Positions 1-6,087 are shown, counted from the first letter of the stretch. The stretch: DNA of 7,009 bases from Gammaproteobacteria bacterium (GCA_029882235.1 JAOULB010000106.1:1-7009), one strand, 5' to 3'. Program-made: numbers and translations. The notes: a model not told the origin generated them from the letters alone.

Positions 1-1
1 G

Positions 2-640
2 GTGCACAGGATGCCACAGGTAAAGCAAAGTGTTCTGAGTCGGTATGAGCGAGATGCCCATGGAGACATCATCATCGATGTTTCCGCGCAACGTATTGAA
101 GATCTGTACAACAATTTCGATAAGAACGCACCGTACGTTCGGCGCGATCTGGATCAGGACTTTGCCGACTATCTGGTTGCTTGCGCCAGGGAGGTGGGTA
201 AAGCACCTTTTATTATAATACTTACCCTGGCCAAACTCCCTGATGAACCGGGAGTGTCTCGCATTCAGAGCAGTCTTAAAACCTATTACAATTATCTGGC
301 AGAATCGACGCGCGAGAATATTTTGCAGATGTTTCGGCGCTCGATGATTTTCCTGGCTATTGGTCTCAGTATTCTCTTTGCCTCTGTTTGGCTGAATGAG
401 CTGCTTGGGGCTGAACGGTCAGTGACGGCCAATGTGTTTGCAGAAGGCCTGACCATCGCCGCATGGGTATCACTATGGGAAGCCTTGGCCGTGATTCTTA
501 TAGAATGGTTTCCCCACCGAAAAAACGTCCTGCTGTACCGACGCCTCGCCGTGGCCAGGCTTGCCTTGCGTTCAAAAGAGGATGTAGCGGCAGATTCAGA
601 CAAGGGAACAATAAAAGCAGACAATGGGAATATTATTTAA
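2..640 (+). CDS. Conserved-looking two-helix membrane protein, function unknown (5' end possibly outside window)
   Basis: I do not recognise a named family. The visible 212 codons encode a charged N-terminal region (about residues 1-110) rich in Asp, Arg and Tyr. Two hydrophobic helices follow (about 114-134 and 146-168), separated by a short polar loop, and then a basic and acidic soluble tail. There is no signal peptide, so both long soluble parts probably lie in the cytoplasm around a helical hairpin in the inner membrane. The first possible codon is GTG at base 2 and an in-frame ATG sits at base 11. Neither has a well-placed Shine-Dalgarno sequence, and no upstream stop is visible, so the true start may be before the window. 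The base composition matches the neighbouring ordinary genes. It converges on the decarboxylase gene with only 16 bases between stop codons and no clear terminator hairpin. That it is a real gene is likely; its role is unknown. Confidence 0.75.
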   Translation: MHRMPQVKQSVLSRYERDAHGDIIIDVSAQRIEDLYNNFDKNAPYVRRDLDQDFADYLVACAREVGKAPFIIILTLAKLPDEPGVSRIQSSLKTYYNYLAESTRENILQMFRRSMIFLAIGLSILFASVWLNELLGAERSVTANVFAEGLTIAAWVSLWEALAVILIEWFPHRKNVLLYRRLAVARLALRSKEDVAADSDKGTIKADNGNII

Positions 641-656
641 CCCCCTGGCTCGTTTC

Positions 657-1874
657 TTAGTACAACAAAAACTCCTTAAACTCGCCTCGCATACAATGAT
701 TCGATGCCATTGAAGTTGAATACGCACCGGCGTTGATTAACACCAGAACATCATCCTCTTCTATCGGGGTGAGAATGGTATCACGTGAGAAAATATCCAG
801 TGCTTCATTAATATGTCCGGCAATCGTTACTTTCATCGGTTCCCCCTTGCGGATCATCGCTGGAACAGGCTGAAAGGGCAGGCCATAGACGGCGGGTTCC
901 AATGCAATATTGAAACCGCCATTGACACCAACAAAGGTTTTGTCGCGTTTCCATTCGACGGTATTGACCGTTAATAAAAGAATGCCACTGTCTTTGACGA
1001 TGTAATCACCGGGTTCGATTTCCACAATGACTTTTTTGTCTTTGAAATTACGCGCCACAATAGCGGCCCATAGATCCAGATCCAGTGGCATGTCATGTTC
1101 GGTATGGGGTACACCCAGACCACCGCCGACATTAACGACTTCAACGGTATCGGCAAGCTGATCAACAAACCACATGCAGGTCTGGATGATGTCTTCCCAG
1201 TGATCAAGTTGTGGTGTGAGATAACCACAGCCCGTATGAAAATGTATTTTAGTAATCGATAGATCGTATTGCTTTGCCAGCGCAATGGCCTCGGCAAACT
1301 GTTCGCGATAGATACCAAACTTGGTAGTGTCGGCACCAGCATATTGCAACTTGTCATTATCGGCACGTCCCAGCCCGATGGCCGGGTTGATGCGAATACC
1401 GATGTTGCGACCACCGCCCAGCTCGCCCCACTTGCGGATACAGGTCAGCGAATCACACTGCATGGACAGACCTTCAATGCGATTCAGCCGATCATAATCG
1501 CTGCGCGAAAGACTGGTATTGGTAAATGAAATTTCGTCAGGCCCAAAGCCACAGCTGATGGCATGATCGACTTCATTGGGGGAACAGGCATCGATACCGA
1601 CTAGTCCGGTCGACTTCAAATGGGTCAGTAAGGGGGCATAGCGGTTGGCCTTCATGGCATACAGTACACGATATTTCCCTGTCATACCGGCATGCTGTAA
1701 GGCGGTATGAAGTCGCGCGATGTTATCGTTCAGACGTTGGGCATTGTAGAAGAAAGTCGGTGTGCTATGCAGTTTCGCCAGCTGATTGACCTCGTGGCCG
1801 GCGAAATAAAGCTGTCCATTCTGATAACAAAGATCATCCCGCTGCCACCAGGGTGGCGCGGGAATCGGGCTCAT
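657..1874 (-). CDS. Fold-type III PLP-dependent decarboxylase, diaminopimelate decarboxylase-like
   Basis: This is a cytoplasmic PLP enzyme of the alanine racemase/LysA/ornithine decarboxylase fold, expected to remove the alpha-carboxylate of an amino acid. Its 405 residues fit the family (about 370-430). The N-terminal barrel carries YAMKAN with the PLP-binding lysine K75, HFHTGCG around 211-217 with the cofactor-stacking histidine H213, the phosphate-binding glycines at 250-252, and EPGD at 287-290. The C-terminal beta domain carries GHINEALD (353-360) and AGAYSTSMASNHCMRG (382-397). In diaminopimelate decarboxylase the corresponding motifs normally read EPGR, a Cys-Glu-Ser type active-site motif and SNYN. 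Here Arg becomes D290, Cys becomes N356 and Tyr becomes H393, so the substrate may not be meso-diaminopimelate; this is inference. The ATG overlaps the stop of the upstream SET gene (ATGA), and an AGGTGG ribosome binding site seven bases upstream supports this start. Automatic annotation would probably call it lysA; I withhold the symbol. Confidence 0.93.
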   Translation of the reverse strand: MSPIPAPPWWQRDDLCYQNGQLYFAGHEVNQLAKLHSTPTFFYNAQRLNDNIARLHTALQHAGMTGKYRVLYAMKANRYAPLLTHLKSTGLVGIDACSPNEVDHAISCGFGPDEISFTNTSLSRSDYDRLNRIEGLSMQCDSLTCIRKWGELGGGRNIGIRINPAIGLGRADNDKLQYAGADTTKFGIYREQFAEAIALAKQYDLSITKIHFHTGCGYLTPQLDHWEDIIQTCMWFVDQLADTVEVVNVGGGLGVPHTEHDMPLDLDLWAAIVARNFKDKKVIVEIEPGDYIVKDSGILLLTVNTVEWKRDKTFVGVNGGFNIALEPAVYGLPFQPVPAMIRKGEPMKVTIAGHINEALDIFSRDTILTPIEEDDVLVLINAGAYSTSMASNHCMRGEFKEFLLY

Positions 1875-2347
1875 ATTGCCGCCACCTGTGTTAGCGCAAA
1901 TTGTTGATACAGTGGATCAGATTCATCAATTGCCTGCTTGCGGCCGGTGATCCAACCACGGCAATTGGCCGCGCCACAGCTACAGGGGAACTGTTTGTAC
2001 AGTACGTCCTCGGTCTGGGCATAGTCCATCAGGATGTAGTCACCGGGTTCGATGTCACGTACGGCCGTGATGCGCATGTTCTGCATGTCCAGATGCACAT
2101 TGGGTGCGCAGGAATGCAGGAAGTAACCTGCGAAGTGCGTATCGTACAGGTGTAGACCTGGTTCGATCTGCAGGGAGTGCTGGCGAATATCGGTAATGCG
2201 CTCGCCATTCATAATGGCGACCAGCTGGCCCTTTTTGAAGGCCCTGTAACTGATCACACCAAAACCGCTGTTTTCATCCTTACGGATAACTTTGAAATCT
2301 TCCGACTTCGGGTAGAACGGATTGTATTCGTACGTATCTGGATACAT
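1871..2347 (-). CDS. Small SET-domain methyltransferase with post-SET zinc motif
   Basis: SET proteins transfer methyl groups from S-adenosylmethionine, usually to protein lysine side chains. This 158-residue protein is close to a minimal SET domain with no pre-SET region. Visible motifs, in order: GFG at 28-30 (cofactor-loop GxG), LHSCAPN at 77-83 (counterpart of NHSCxPN), PGDYILMDYA at 101-110 with the conserved tyrosine Y109, and a post-SET cluster C122-x-C124-x4-C129. In eukaryotic post-SET enzymes three such cysteines bind zinc together with the Cys of NHSC, here C80, so a complete ligand set is present. The first Asn of NHSC is replaced by L77, which is unusual. It lacks a signal peptide and should be cytoplasmic. 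It is the first gene of a two-gene unit, overlapping the decarboxylase by four bases, so production of the two is probably coupled. The target, protein or small molecule, cannot be deduced. Family assignment is firm; catalytic activity is inferred. Confidence 0.88.
   Translation of the reverse strand: MYPDTYEYNPFYPKSEDFKVIRKDENSGFGVISYRAFKKGQLVAIMNGERITDIRQHSLQIEPGLHLYDTHFAGYFLHSCAPNVHLDMQNMRITAVRDIEPGDYILMDYAQTEDVLYKQFPCSCGAANCRGWITGRKQAIDESDPLYQQFALTQVAAI
1882..1887 (-). promoter_or_regulatory. Ribosome binding site of the decarboxylase inside the SET gene
   Basis: Read on the minus strand, AGGTGG lies seven bases before the decarboxylase ATG, within the last codons of the SET gene. It fixes the start at 1874 and fits re-initiation of ribosomes that finish the SET gene at the ATGA overlap. 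Confidence 0.6.
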
Positions 2348-2420
2348 CGTGTGTGGCTTCCCATTTAGATTAAAAAGAAAGGTGTAGCGGTTTAATGCCT
2401 GCCAGGGCTTTCAAAGCGAC

Positions 2421-2449
2421 TATATAGACGCATAAGCCTGCACCTTCAA
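2421..2449 (-). promoter_or_regulatory. Candidate sigma-70 promoter for the SET-decarboxylase unit
   Basis: On the minus strand TTGAAG (2449-2444) and TATATA (2426-2421) are separated by exactly 17 bases. Each matches the -35 and -10 consensus at four of six positions. This would give a leader of roughly 65-70 bases before the SET start codon at 2347. It is seen by pattern only, and AT-rich intergenic DNA gives chance matches, so treat it as a prediction. Confidence 0.4.
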
Positions 2450-2489
2450 TTTGATTATCGGGTTATGACGACCAGAAAAACCAATCACC

Positions 2490-2522
2490 GATTATTTAGG
2501 GTGGGTCTGAGAAAAAATAATC
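2490..2522. repeat. Inverted repeat GATTATTT/AAATAATC in the 2348-2599 gap
   Basis: Eight-base perfect arms (2490-2497 and 2515-2522) surround a 17-base loop containing GGGTCTGAGA. That loop resembles the GGGTCAGAGA core of the palindrome at 6094-6140. It sits directly beside the tandem repeat at 2518-2549, so this part of the gap looks like a small cluster of degenerate palindromic repeats. It may be a relic of the same element family. Confidence 0.45.
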
Positions 2523-2558
2523 AAGGAGTCAGTAATCAAGGGGCCAGAGCACTTGATT
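2518..2558. repeat. Tandem 15-base repeat plus AATCAAG/CTTGATT palindrome (intergenic repeat copy 1)
   Basis: Two adjacent 15-base units (2518-2532 and 2533-2547), both starting TAATCAAGG, agree at 13 of 15 positions. The second unit opens a palindrome with seven-base arms at 2534-2540 and 2552-2558 and an 11-base centre. The same layout, with the same 18-base offset between arms, recurs at 4545-4569, and a related sequence begins at 6088. On the minus strand a CTTGATT arm at 2525-2519 runs straight into ATTTTTT. The cluster might therefore help end transcription of the DUF2490 unit that stops at 2600, though the stem would be long-looped and AT-rich. Confidence 0.55.
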
Positions 2559-2599
2559 GTGTTAGTTCAGAATAAAAGAGGTAGAAAGGAGCGCTGTAT

Positions 2600-3280
2600 T
2601 TAAAATGAAGTAATACTAATCCCTGTCACTAGCACATGTCGGTTTTCCCATTCATCGTTGAATTTTTGTGATTGTAGTCGATAGCCCAGCTTCCACTTCA
2701 CGCCGCCTTTTTTGCTCCTGGTCCAGTATTTCGAAATACCCAGGGTTAACCAGTTGGCGTTGAGTTCACTGTCCGTTATGTCATAGAAAAATTCTTCTTC
2801 CATAAAAGGGATGAGTTGGTAATCGGTAATGGTATTTTGTGATATCCAAACGGATTCATTACGGTAGCGTGTTCGGTCTTTTGCATTACCTTCAAAGTAT
2901 CGCCACTCGAAGCGGTGACGATTTGAAAATTTTCCACCAGCCAGTATTCCCTGCCAGTACAGGGAGAGCATGGGCCGGTATTCCTCTCGCCAACCCGTAG
3001 TCAACTTAAGATAAGCCTGACGATAACCTGCTTCAATCAACCAGTGTTCGGTCATCCTGTAGCGGTAGTTGGCATCGACATAACCGAAGAAGGTCTCAGC
3101 GAAGCCATCCCGAGTTACCAGATTGGCACGCCCGACAAAGTAAGAGTTGTCGTCGAATTTATTTAGATAGAAAAGGTTATGACTGGAGCCGGTTTCTGTT
3201 GCCTGAACTGTTGCAGACAGAATTATTGATATGAGGAAAATGAAAAGTAACTGGTTGCGAAGTGAGAAATATTTATTCAT
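2600..3280 (-). CDS. Exported DUF2490-like outer-membrane beta-barrel protein
   Basis: The 226-residue product begins with a clear signal peptide: basic start, hydrophobic residues about 10-24, probable cleavage after VQA at residue 27. The mature part is dominated by alternating polar and aromatic strands rich in Trp, Tyr and Arg. These include segments of the type NRHRFEWRYFEG, a following Arg/Tyr-rich turn and a late GYRLQSQKF strand, and the chain ends in phenylalanine as many outer-membrane barrels do. This arrangement and length match what I know of DUF2490, a family of predicted outer-membrane proteins without established function. It follows the sugar dehydrogenase gene by 70 bases on the same strand, so co-transcription is possible, although a hairpin lies between them. 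The ATG at 3280 lacks a good Shine-Dalgarno sequence, but the signal peptide supports it. Barrel nature is fairly likely; the exact family is less certain. Confidence 0.78.
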   Translation of the reverse strand: MNKYFSLRNQLLFIFLISIILSATVQATETGSSHNLFYLNKFDDNSYFVGRANLVTRDGFAETFFGYVDANYRYRMTEHWLIEAGYRQAYLKLTTGWREEYRPMLSLYWQGILAGGKFSNRHRFEWRYFEGNAKDRTRYRNESVWISQNTITDYQLIPFMEEEFFYDITDSELNANWLTLGISKYWTRSKKGGVKWKLGYRLQSQKFNDEWENRHVLVTGISITSF

Positions 3281-3311
3281 ATCAGTCTATATATACAGAA
3301 GGCCAGTGAGG

Positions 3312-3333
3312 AGCAAGCTTATGTTTGCTTGCT
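3312..3333. repeat. Stem-loop between the sugar dehydrogenase and DUF2490 genes
   Basis: AGCAAGC (3312-3318) and GCTTGCT (3327-3333) form a perfect seven-base stem with an eight-base loop. It lies just after the stop of the minus-strand dehydrogenase gene (3351) and about 30 bases before the DUF2490 start. No T-run follows on either strand, so it is not a typical intrinsic terminator. It could stabilise the upstream message or cause partial termination. Confidence 0.4.
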
Positions 3334-3350
3334 GGTTTGATGAAGTCGTT

Positions 3351-4472
3351 TTATTTTACAGCTTTGATGACGTAAATTTTTCCACTGTCGGTTGAAAAAT
3401 AGATCCATCCTTGTGGGCCTTCTATCAGGGCACGGATGCGTTCATTCAGATCGCTTAACAGGCGTTCTTCTTTAATCGCTTTAGCTTCATGATTTAATGT
3501 CACCCGGTTGATATGTTGTAATTTGAGTGCGCCAGTGAGTAGATTGCCTCGCCAGGCAGGGAATGCTTTGCCTGAATAGTGCAATAAGCTTCCCGGTGCG
3601 ATAGAAGGGGTATATTGCTTGATAGGTTGCTCCATGCCTTTATGATGAGTACCTTCACCGACTGCAACGGGGCCCCAGTACTCCTTGCCATAGGAGATGA
3701 CCGGCCAGCCGTAATTGCGGCCGGGTAATACGAGATTAATTTCATCGCCACCGCGTGGCCCATGCTCAATTAACCAGAGTCGTTTGTGCGTGGCATCATA
3801 GGCCATGCCCTGTGGGTTACGATGACCATAGCTCCATATTTCAGGCAGTGCATCCTTACGCTGATAGAAGGGATTGTCTTTCGGAACCCTGCCATCACGG
3901 TATAACCGCATGACACTACCGGCGTGTGTTTTGAGGTTCTGCCCGTTAGGACGTTCACCACGATCACCCACACCAAAGTAGACATAGCCTTTTTCATCAA
4001 AGGCAATGCGACTGCCAAAGTGACGACCCGTATCAGTGGCGGATTGTGTGACAAGCAGATCTTGCCATTGTGTGAGCGTGTTGCCGGTTAATCTGGCGCG
4101 GGCCAGCACAGTGACACCTTCATCATTATTGTTACGCACGAAGGTAAAATAAATCCAGCTGCCCGCTGTGAAATCAGGCGGTACAGCAACATCAAGCAAG
4201 CCACCCTGACCGTGTGCAAATATCTTTGGCGCGCCTTTCAAAACGGTGACAGTTTTAGTTTGTGTATTGAGCAGCTTGATATCCCCTTCACGTTCGGTGA
4301 TAAGGATCTGCTTATCAGAAATAAACACCATGCCCCAGGGAATACCCAGTCCATCAATTATTTTTTCAAGCTTAAACGAGACCTGTTCACTTTTAATGAT
4401 CTGAGGAGGTGCGGCATTGACTGAGAAGGGAGTCAATGCAATTAAATAAAATGTTAGTATTATGTGTCTCAT
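3351..4472 (-). CDS. Periplasmic PQQ-dependent aldose sugar dehydrogenase-like protein (Asd/YliI family)
   Basis: This belongs to the glucose/sorbosone dehydrogenase six-bladed beta-propeller family, whose members oxidise aldoses with pyrroloquinoline quinone in the periplasm. The length of 373 residues is almost that of E. coli YliI (371). A signal peptide covers residues 1-20 with cleavage near VNA. Family landmarks seen: IPWGMVF (44-50), GQGGLLDVAV (88-97), GRHFGSRIAF (149-158) with the probable catalytic base H151, YGHRNPQG (215-222) with a likely PQQ-contacting arginine, EHGPRGGDEIN (236-246), YGWP (254-257), SIAPG (290-294) and RIRALIEGPQG (345-355). No PQQ biosynthesis gene is in the window, so the organism must make or import the cofactor if the enzyme is active as assumed. 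The upstream region (4473-4612) is shared with the divergent small-protein operon. Family assignment is strong; the natural sugar and the cofactor use are inferred. The Asd symbol is not assigned because function is untested. Confidence 0.92.
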   Translation of the reverse strand: MRHIILTFYLIALTPFSVNAAPPQIIKSEQVSFKLEKIIDGLGIPWGMVFISDKQILITEREGDIKLLNTQTKTVTVLKGAPKIFAHGQGGLLDVAVPPDFTAGSWIYFTFVRNNNDEGVTVLARARLTGNTLTQWQDLLVTQSATDTGRHFGSRIAFDEKGYVYFGVGDRGERPNGQNLKTHAGSVMRLYRDGRVPKDNPFYQRKDALPEIWSYGHRNPQGMAYDATHKRLWLIEHGPRGGDEINLVLPGRNYGWPVISYGKEYWGPVAVGEGTHHKGMEQPIKQYTPSIAPGSLLHYSGKAFPAWRGNLLTGALKLQHINRVTLNHEAKAIKEERLLSDLNERIRALIEGPQGWIYFSTDSGKIYVIKAVK

Positions 4473-4544
4473 ATCGTGATTTTACATGAGGATCTTTTGA
4501 TTGTATTGCCCAAATACCCATCATAGTATTGACCTGGCGAGGGT

Positions 4545-4569
4545 AAGCAAGGGCTCAGAACACTTGATT
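4545..4569. repeat. Intergenic repeat copy 2 (AAGCAAG...CTTGATT)
   Basis: AAGCAAG at 4545-4551 and CTTGATT at 4563-4569 form an imperfect palindrome (one mismatch in seven) around GGCTCAGAACA. Centre, arm sequence and spacing correspond to copy 1 at 2534-2558. It lies in the 140-base divergent gap 4473-4612, which must also contain the promoters of both flanking units. I could not pick a convincing -35/-10 pair there. Confidence 0.5.
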
Positions 4570-4612
4570 TACTCGGCCCTTATTAGCTAGTGCCTATCTG
4601 GCGAGCAAAATA

Positions 4613-4948
4613 TTGGATACACATATCATCAATAATATGATTAAACAATTTAAGCCATATATCACTATAATATATATAGGTTTCTTTATTGAAATTATCG
4701 GCACATATAATTTGATGTGGCAAGAGAAGCCGGGCTCATGGGATGTAGGATTCGCACGATTACAGTTTCTTTTTTTGTGCATACTTGTTTCTTTTGTTAT
4801 TTTTGAAGCAGTATTTTTCAAAGTTTATCGAAAGTTATGTAATCAATTTGAACCGAAACATATTATTATATTTATTGTATTTACCGTCGTTTCATTTTTT
4901 CTATCGATTATATTTCCGTGGGGAACATTAATATATTTAACTTGGTAA
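4613..4948 (+). CDS. Small AT-rich three-helix membrane protein, function unknown
   Basis: I do not recognise this 111-residue product. It has three hydrophobic segments (about residues 16-36, 50-69 and 83-109) joined by short loops, the first loop containing Trp, Gly and Pro and the second being basic. It is predicted to sit in the inner membrane. The start is uncertain: TTG at 4613 gives the longest frame but has only a weak GGCGAG-like sequence before it, while ATG at 4637 would remove eight residues and has no better binding site. Base composition is extreme: sampled 60-base lines contain about 20-33% G+C, against more than 60% in parts of the decarboxylase gene. The next gene follows after 52 bases on the same strand. 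The coding claim rests on the hydrophobic pattern and operon position; it could be a recently acquired gene. Confidence 0.6.
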   Translation: MDTHIINNMIKQFKPYITIIYIGFFIEIIGTYNLMWQEKPGSWDVGFARLQFLFLCILVSFVIFEAVFFKVYRKLCNQFEPKHIIIFIVFTVVSFFLSIIFPWGTLIYLTW

Positions 4949-4985
4949 AAAACAAAATGCTCAACAAACCAGGATTTCACACATC

Positions 4986-4991
4986 AAGGAG
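4986..4991 (+). promoter_or_regulatory. Strong ribosome binding site that supports a TTG start
   Basis: AAGGAG lies nine bases before TTG at 5001. No nearby in-frame ATG competes, and translation from this TTG begins exactly at a signal peptide (basic residues then a hydrophobic core), so the non-ATG start is well supported. Confidence 0.7.
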
Positions 4992-5000
4992 TTATAACAC

Positions 5001-5438
5001 TTGAAAATTAGCGTTATTAAAGAAATAGGCATTTCGTGTATATTTCTCATTTTGTGTATCAGCACGGCAAATGCTGCAGGCTCCTTCTCATTAGCTACAG
5101 AGCTGATGCCTGTTTTAAATCATAAACCTGGATTGAAGAAGAGTATTCTTGATAATTTTGATCTGCATGAAACAGGTAGTGCAAATCGAATTGGATTTCG
5201 TGCTAACGAGAGGTTGGCGGGTAAACGAATCGGCCCATATTTTTTAAAGGCAAAACTTAAAGGCAAGAAAAGTGACTTTGATTTAACGATTATTGTTCAC
5301 ACAATAGTTAGATTTAAAGATGAAAAGGGTAACAAAACATCTTTAACAAATGCTTACGCAGTTGAAGAGTCATTTCATTCGTATGAGGTTACAGATGTTA
5401 ATGGTCAGAGTGCTGTTTATTTAGATAAAAACTATTAG
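5001..5438 (+). CDS. Secreted small protein, function unknown (TTG start)
   Basis: The 145-residue product starts with TTG behind an AAGGAG site and has a signal peptide with cleavage near ANA at residues 23-25. The mature protein of about 120 residues contains no cysteine: both cysteines (13 and 19) are in the signal peptide. It looks beta-rich, with a basic stretch RLAGKRIGPYFLKAKLKGKK (71-90) leading into alternating hydrophobic strands (94-105) and a Lys/Asp-rich turn. It is therefore probably a soluble periplasmic or secreted domain. I know no family with this pattern. It is AT-rich like the preceding gene. It lies 52 bases after the membrane protein and 32 bases before another exported protein, so the three are probably one transcript with a cell-envelope role. 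That role cannot be named from the sequence. Confidence 0.78.
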   Translation: MKISVIKEIGISCIFLILCISTANAAGSFSLATELMPVLNHKPGLKKSILDNFDLHETGSANRIGFRANERLAGKRIGPYFLKAKLKGKKSDFDLTIIVHTIVRFKDEKGNKTSLTNAYAVEESFHSYEVTDVNGQSAVYLDKNY

Positions 5439-5470
5439 CCAAACAATTCATTCGTACAGGGATAATTTAT

Positions 5471-6004
5471 ATGGATAGTAAGTTTCGTATTCTCCTTATC
5501 ATGGCATTTGCCTTCTCACCAGTCGTGATGGCCCAAAGCCCATGGTTCATAGCGCCGGTGGAGAAGATTTACACAGAAACAAAATGTAAACCAAGCAATT
5601 TTGCACCTATGCAAAAAGTTTTCTATTTGTTACATACGGAAAATGTTTATGCGATTTGGTGCGAGCGTAAAAGTGACAAAAAATATAATCGTTGGCATCT
5701 CATTGTTGTTACAAAGGATGATCGTCATCCCTGGGCACAATGCCCAGGCTTTATAACAGTTCGGCAGAAACATCAGTACCCATTGGCTGTCGATAAACCA
5801 GTCCGGCTATATCATGATAAGGTATCTATGCTTGGAAAATTTTGGCGAGTAGATAGCAAAAACAGGTCGGCACGACAGTTTGGTCCAGTGGATGTTCAGG
5901 CAGACGGGCCGGGATTATTCTTTGGCGATGGACAAAGATCGTTTACAGCAGGAAATGTATTTTATTGCTATCAGGGTGCATGGTATATGGCTGGGTTTCA
6001 TTAA
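5471..6004 (+). CDS. Secreted four-cysteine protein, function unknown
   Basis: The 177-residue product has a signal peptide (hydrophobic residues 7-19, cleavage after VMA at 21). The mature chain carries exactly four cysteines (C39, C64, C91, C166), enough for two disulfides in the periplasm. It is rich in Trp, Phe and Tyr and appears all-beta, with a C-terminal GNVFYCYQGAWYMAGF strand pair (161-176). No family is recognised. The ATG at 5471 has AGGGA eight bases upstream. Its base composition is closer to the chromosome average than the two preceding genes, so it may have a different history even though it shares their orientation and close spacing. A perfect GC-rich hairpin lies inside the gene at codons 87-93. 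It converges on the O-methyltransferase gene across a 143-base gap that holds the palindrome at 6094-6140. Confidence 0.8.
   Translation: MDSKFRILLIMAFAFSPVVMAQSPWFIAPVEKIYTETKCKPSNFAPMQKVFYLLHTENVYAIWCERKSDKKYNRWHLIVVTKDDRHPWAQCPGFITVRQKHQYPLAVDKPVRLYHDKVSMLGKFWRVDSKNRSARQFGPVDVQADGPGLFFGDGQRSFTAGNVFYCYQGAWYMAGFH
5730..5748. repeat. Perfect eight-base-pair hairpin inside the four-cysteine protein gene
   Basis: CCTGGGCA (5730-5737), loop CAA, then TGCCCAGG (5741-5748). It encodes residues P87 to G93 around C91. It is much more GC-rich than its surroundings and could slow translation or influence message stability; it may also be chance constrained by codons. Confidence 0.45.
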
Positions 6005-6087
6005 TGAAACTCGGTACCTTTAATTTAACACCGCAATATTTTGGTTAAAAAAAACCACTCCGACCATTTTAGTTCTATCTAATATCC

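Noticed and set aside
971..1414. 147-codon open frame overlapping the decarboxylase on the same strand
   Set aside because: It lies wholly inside the decarboxylase gene in another frame and its translation shows no domain pattern. The decarboxylase frame has all the family motifs.
1901..2155. Open frame on the + strand opposite the SET gene
   Set aside because: It is antisense to a well-supported SET domain, with no signal, domain or binding site. It is a shadow frame.
2490..2558. Possible CRISPR array
   Set aside because: There are only two adjacent 15-base units with no spacers between them and no cas genes in the window.
4529..4534. TTGACC as a -35 box for the 4613 operon
   Set aside because: At 16-18 bases downstream the sequence is GC-rich repeat DNA with no -10-like hexamer.
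4594..4821. 75-codon minus-strand frame opposite the small membrane protein
   Set aside because: In such AT-rich DNA hydrophobic antisense frames arise easily. The plus-strand frame is longer, has three clean helices and fits the operon.
6042..6057. TGGTT-AAAAAA-AACCA as an intrinsic terminator after the 5471-6004 gene
   Set aside because: The five-base stem is weak and no T-run follows it; the A-run is in the loop.
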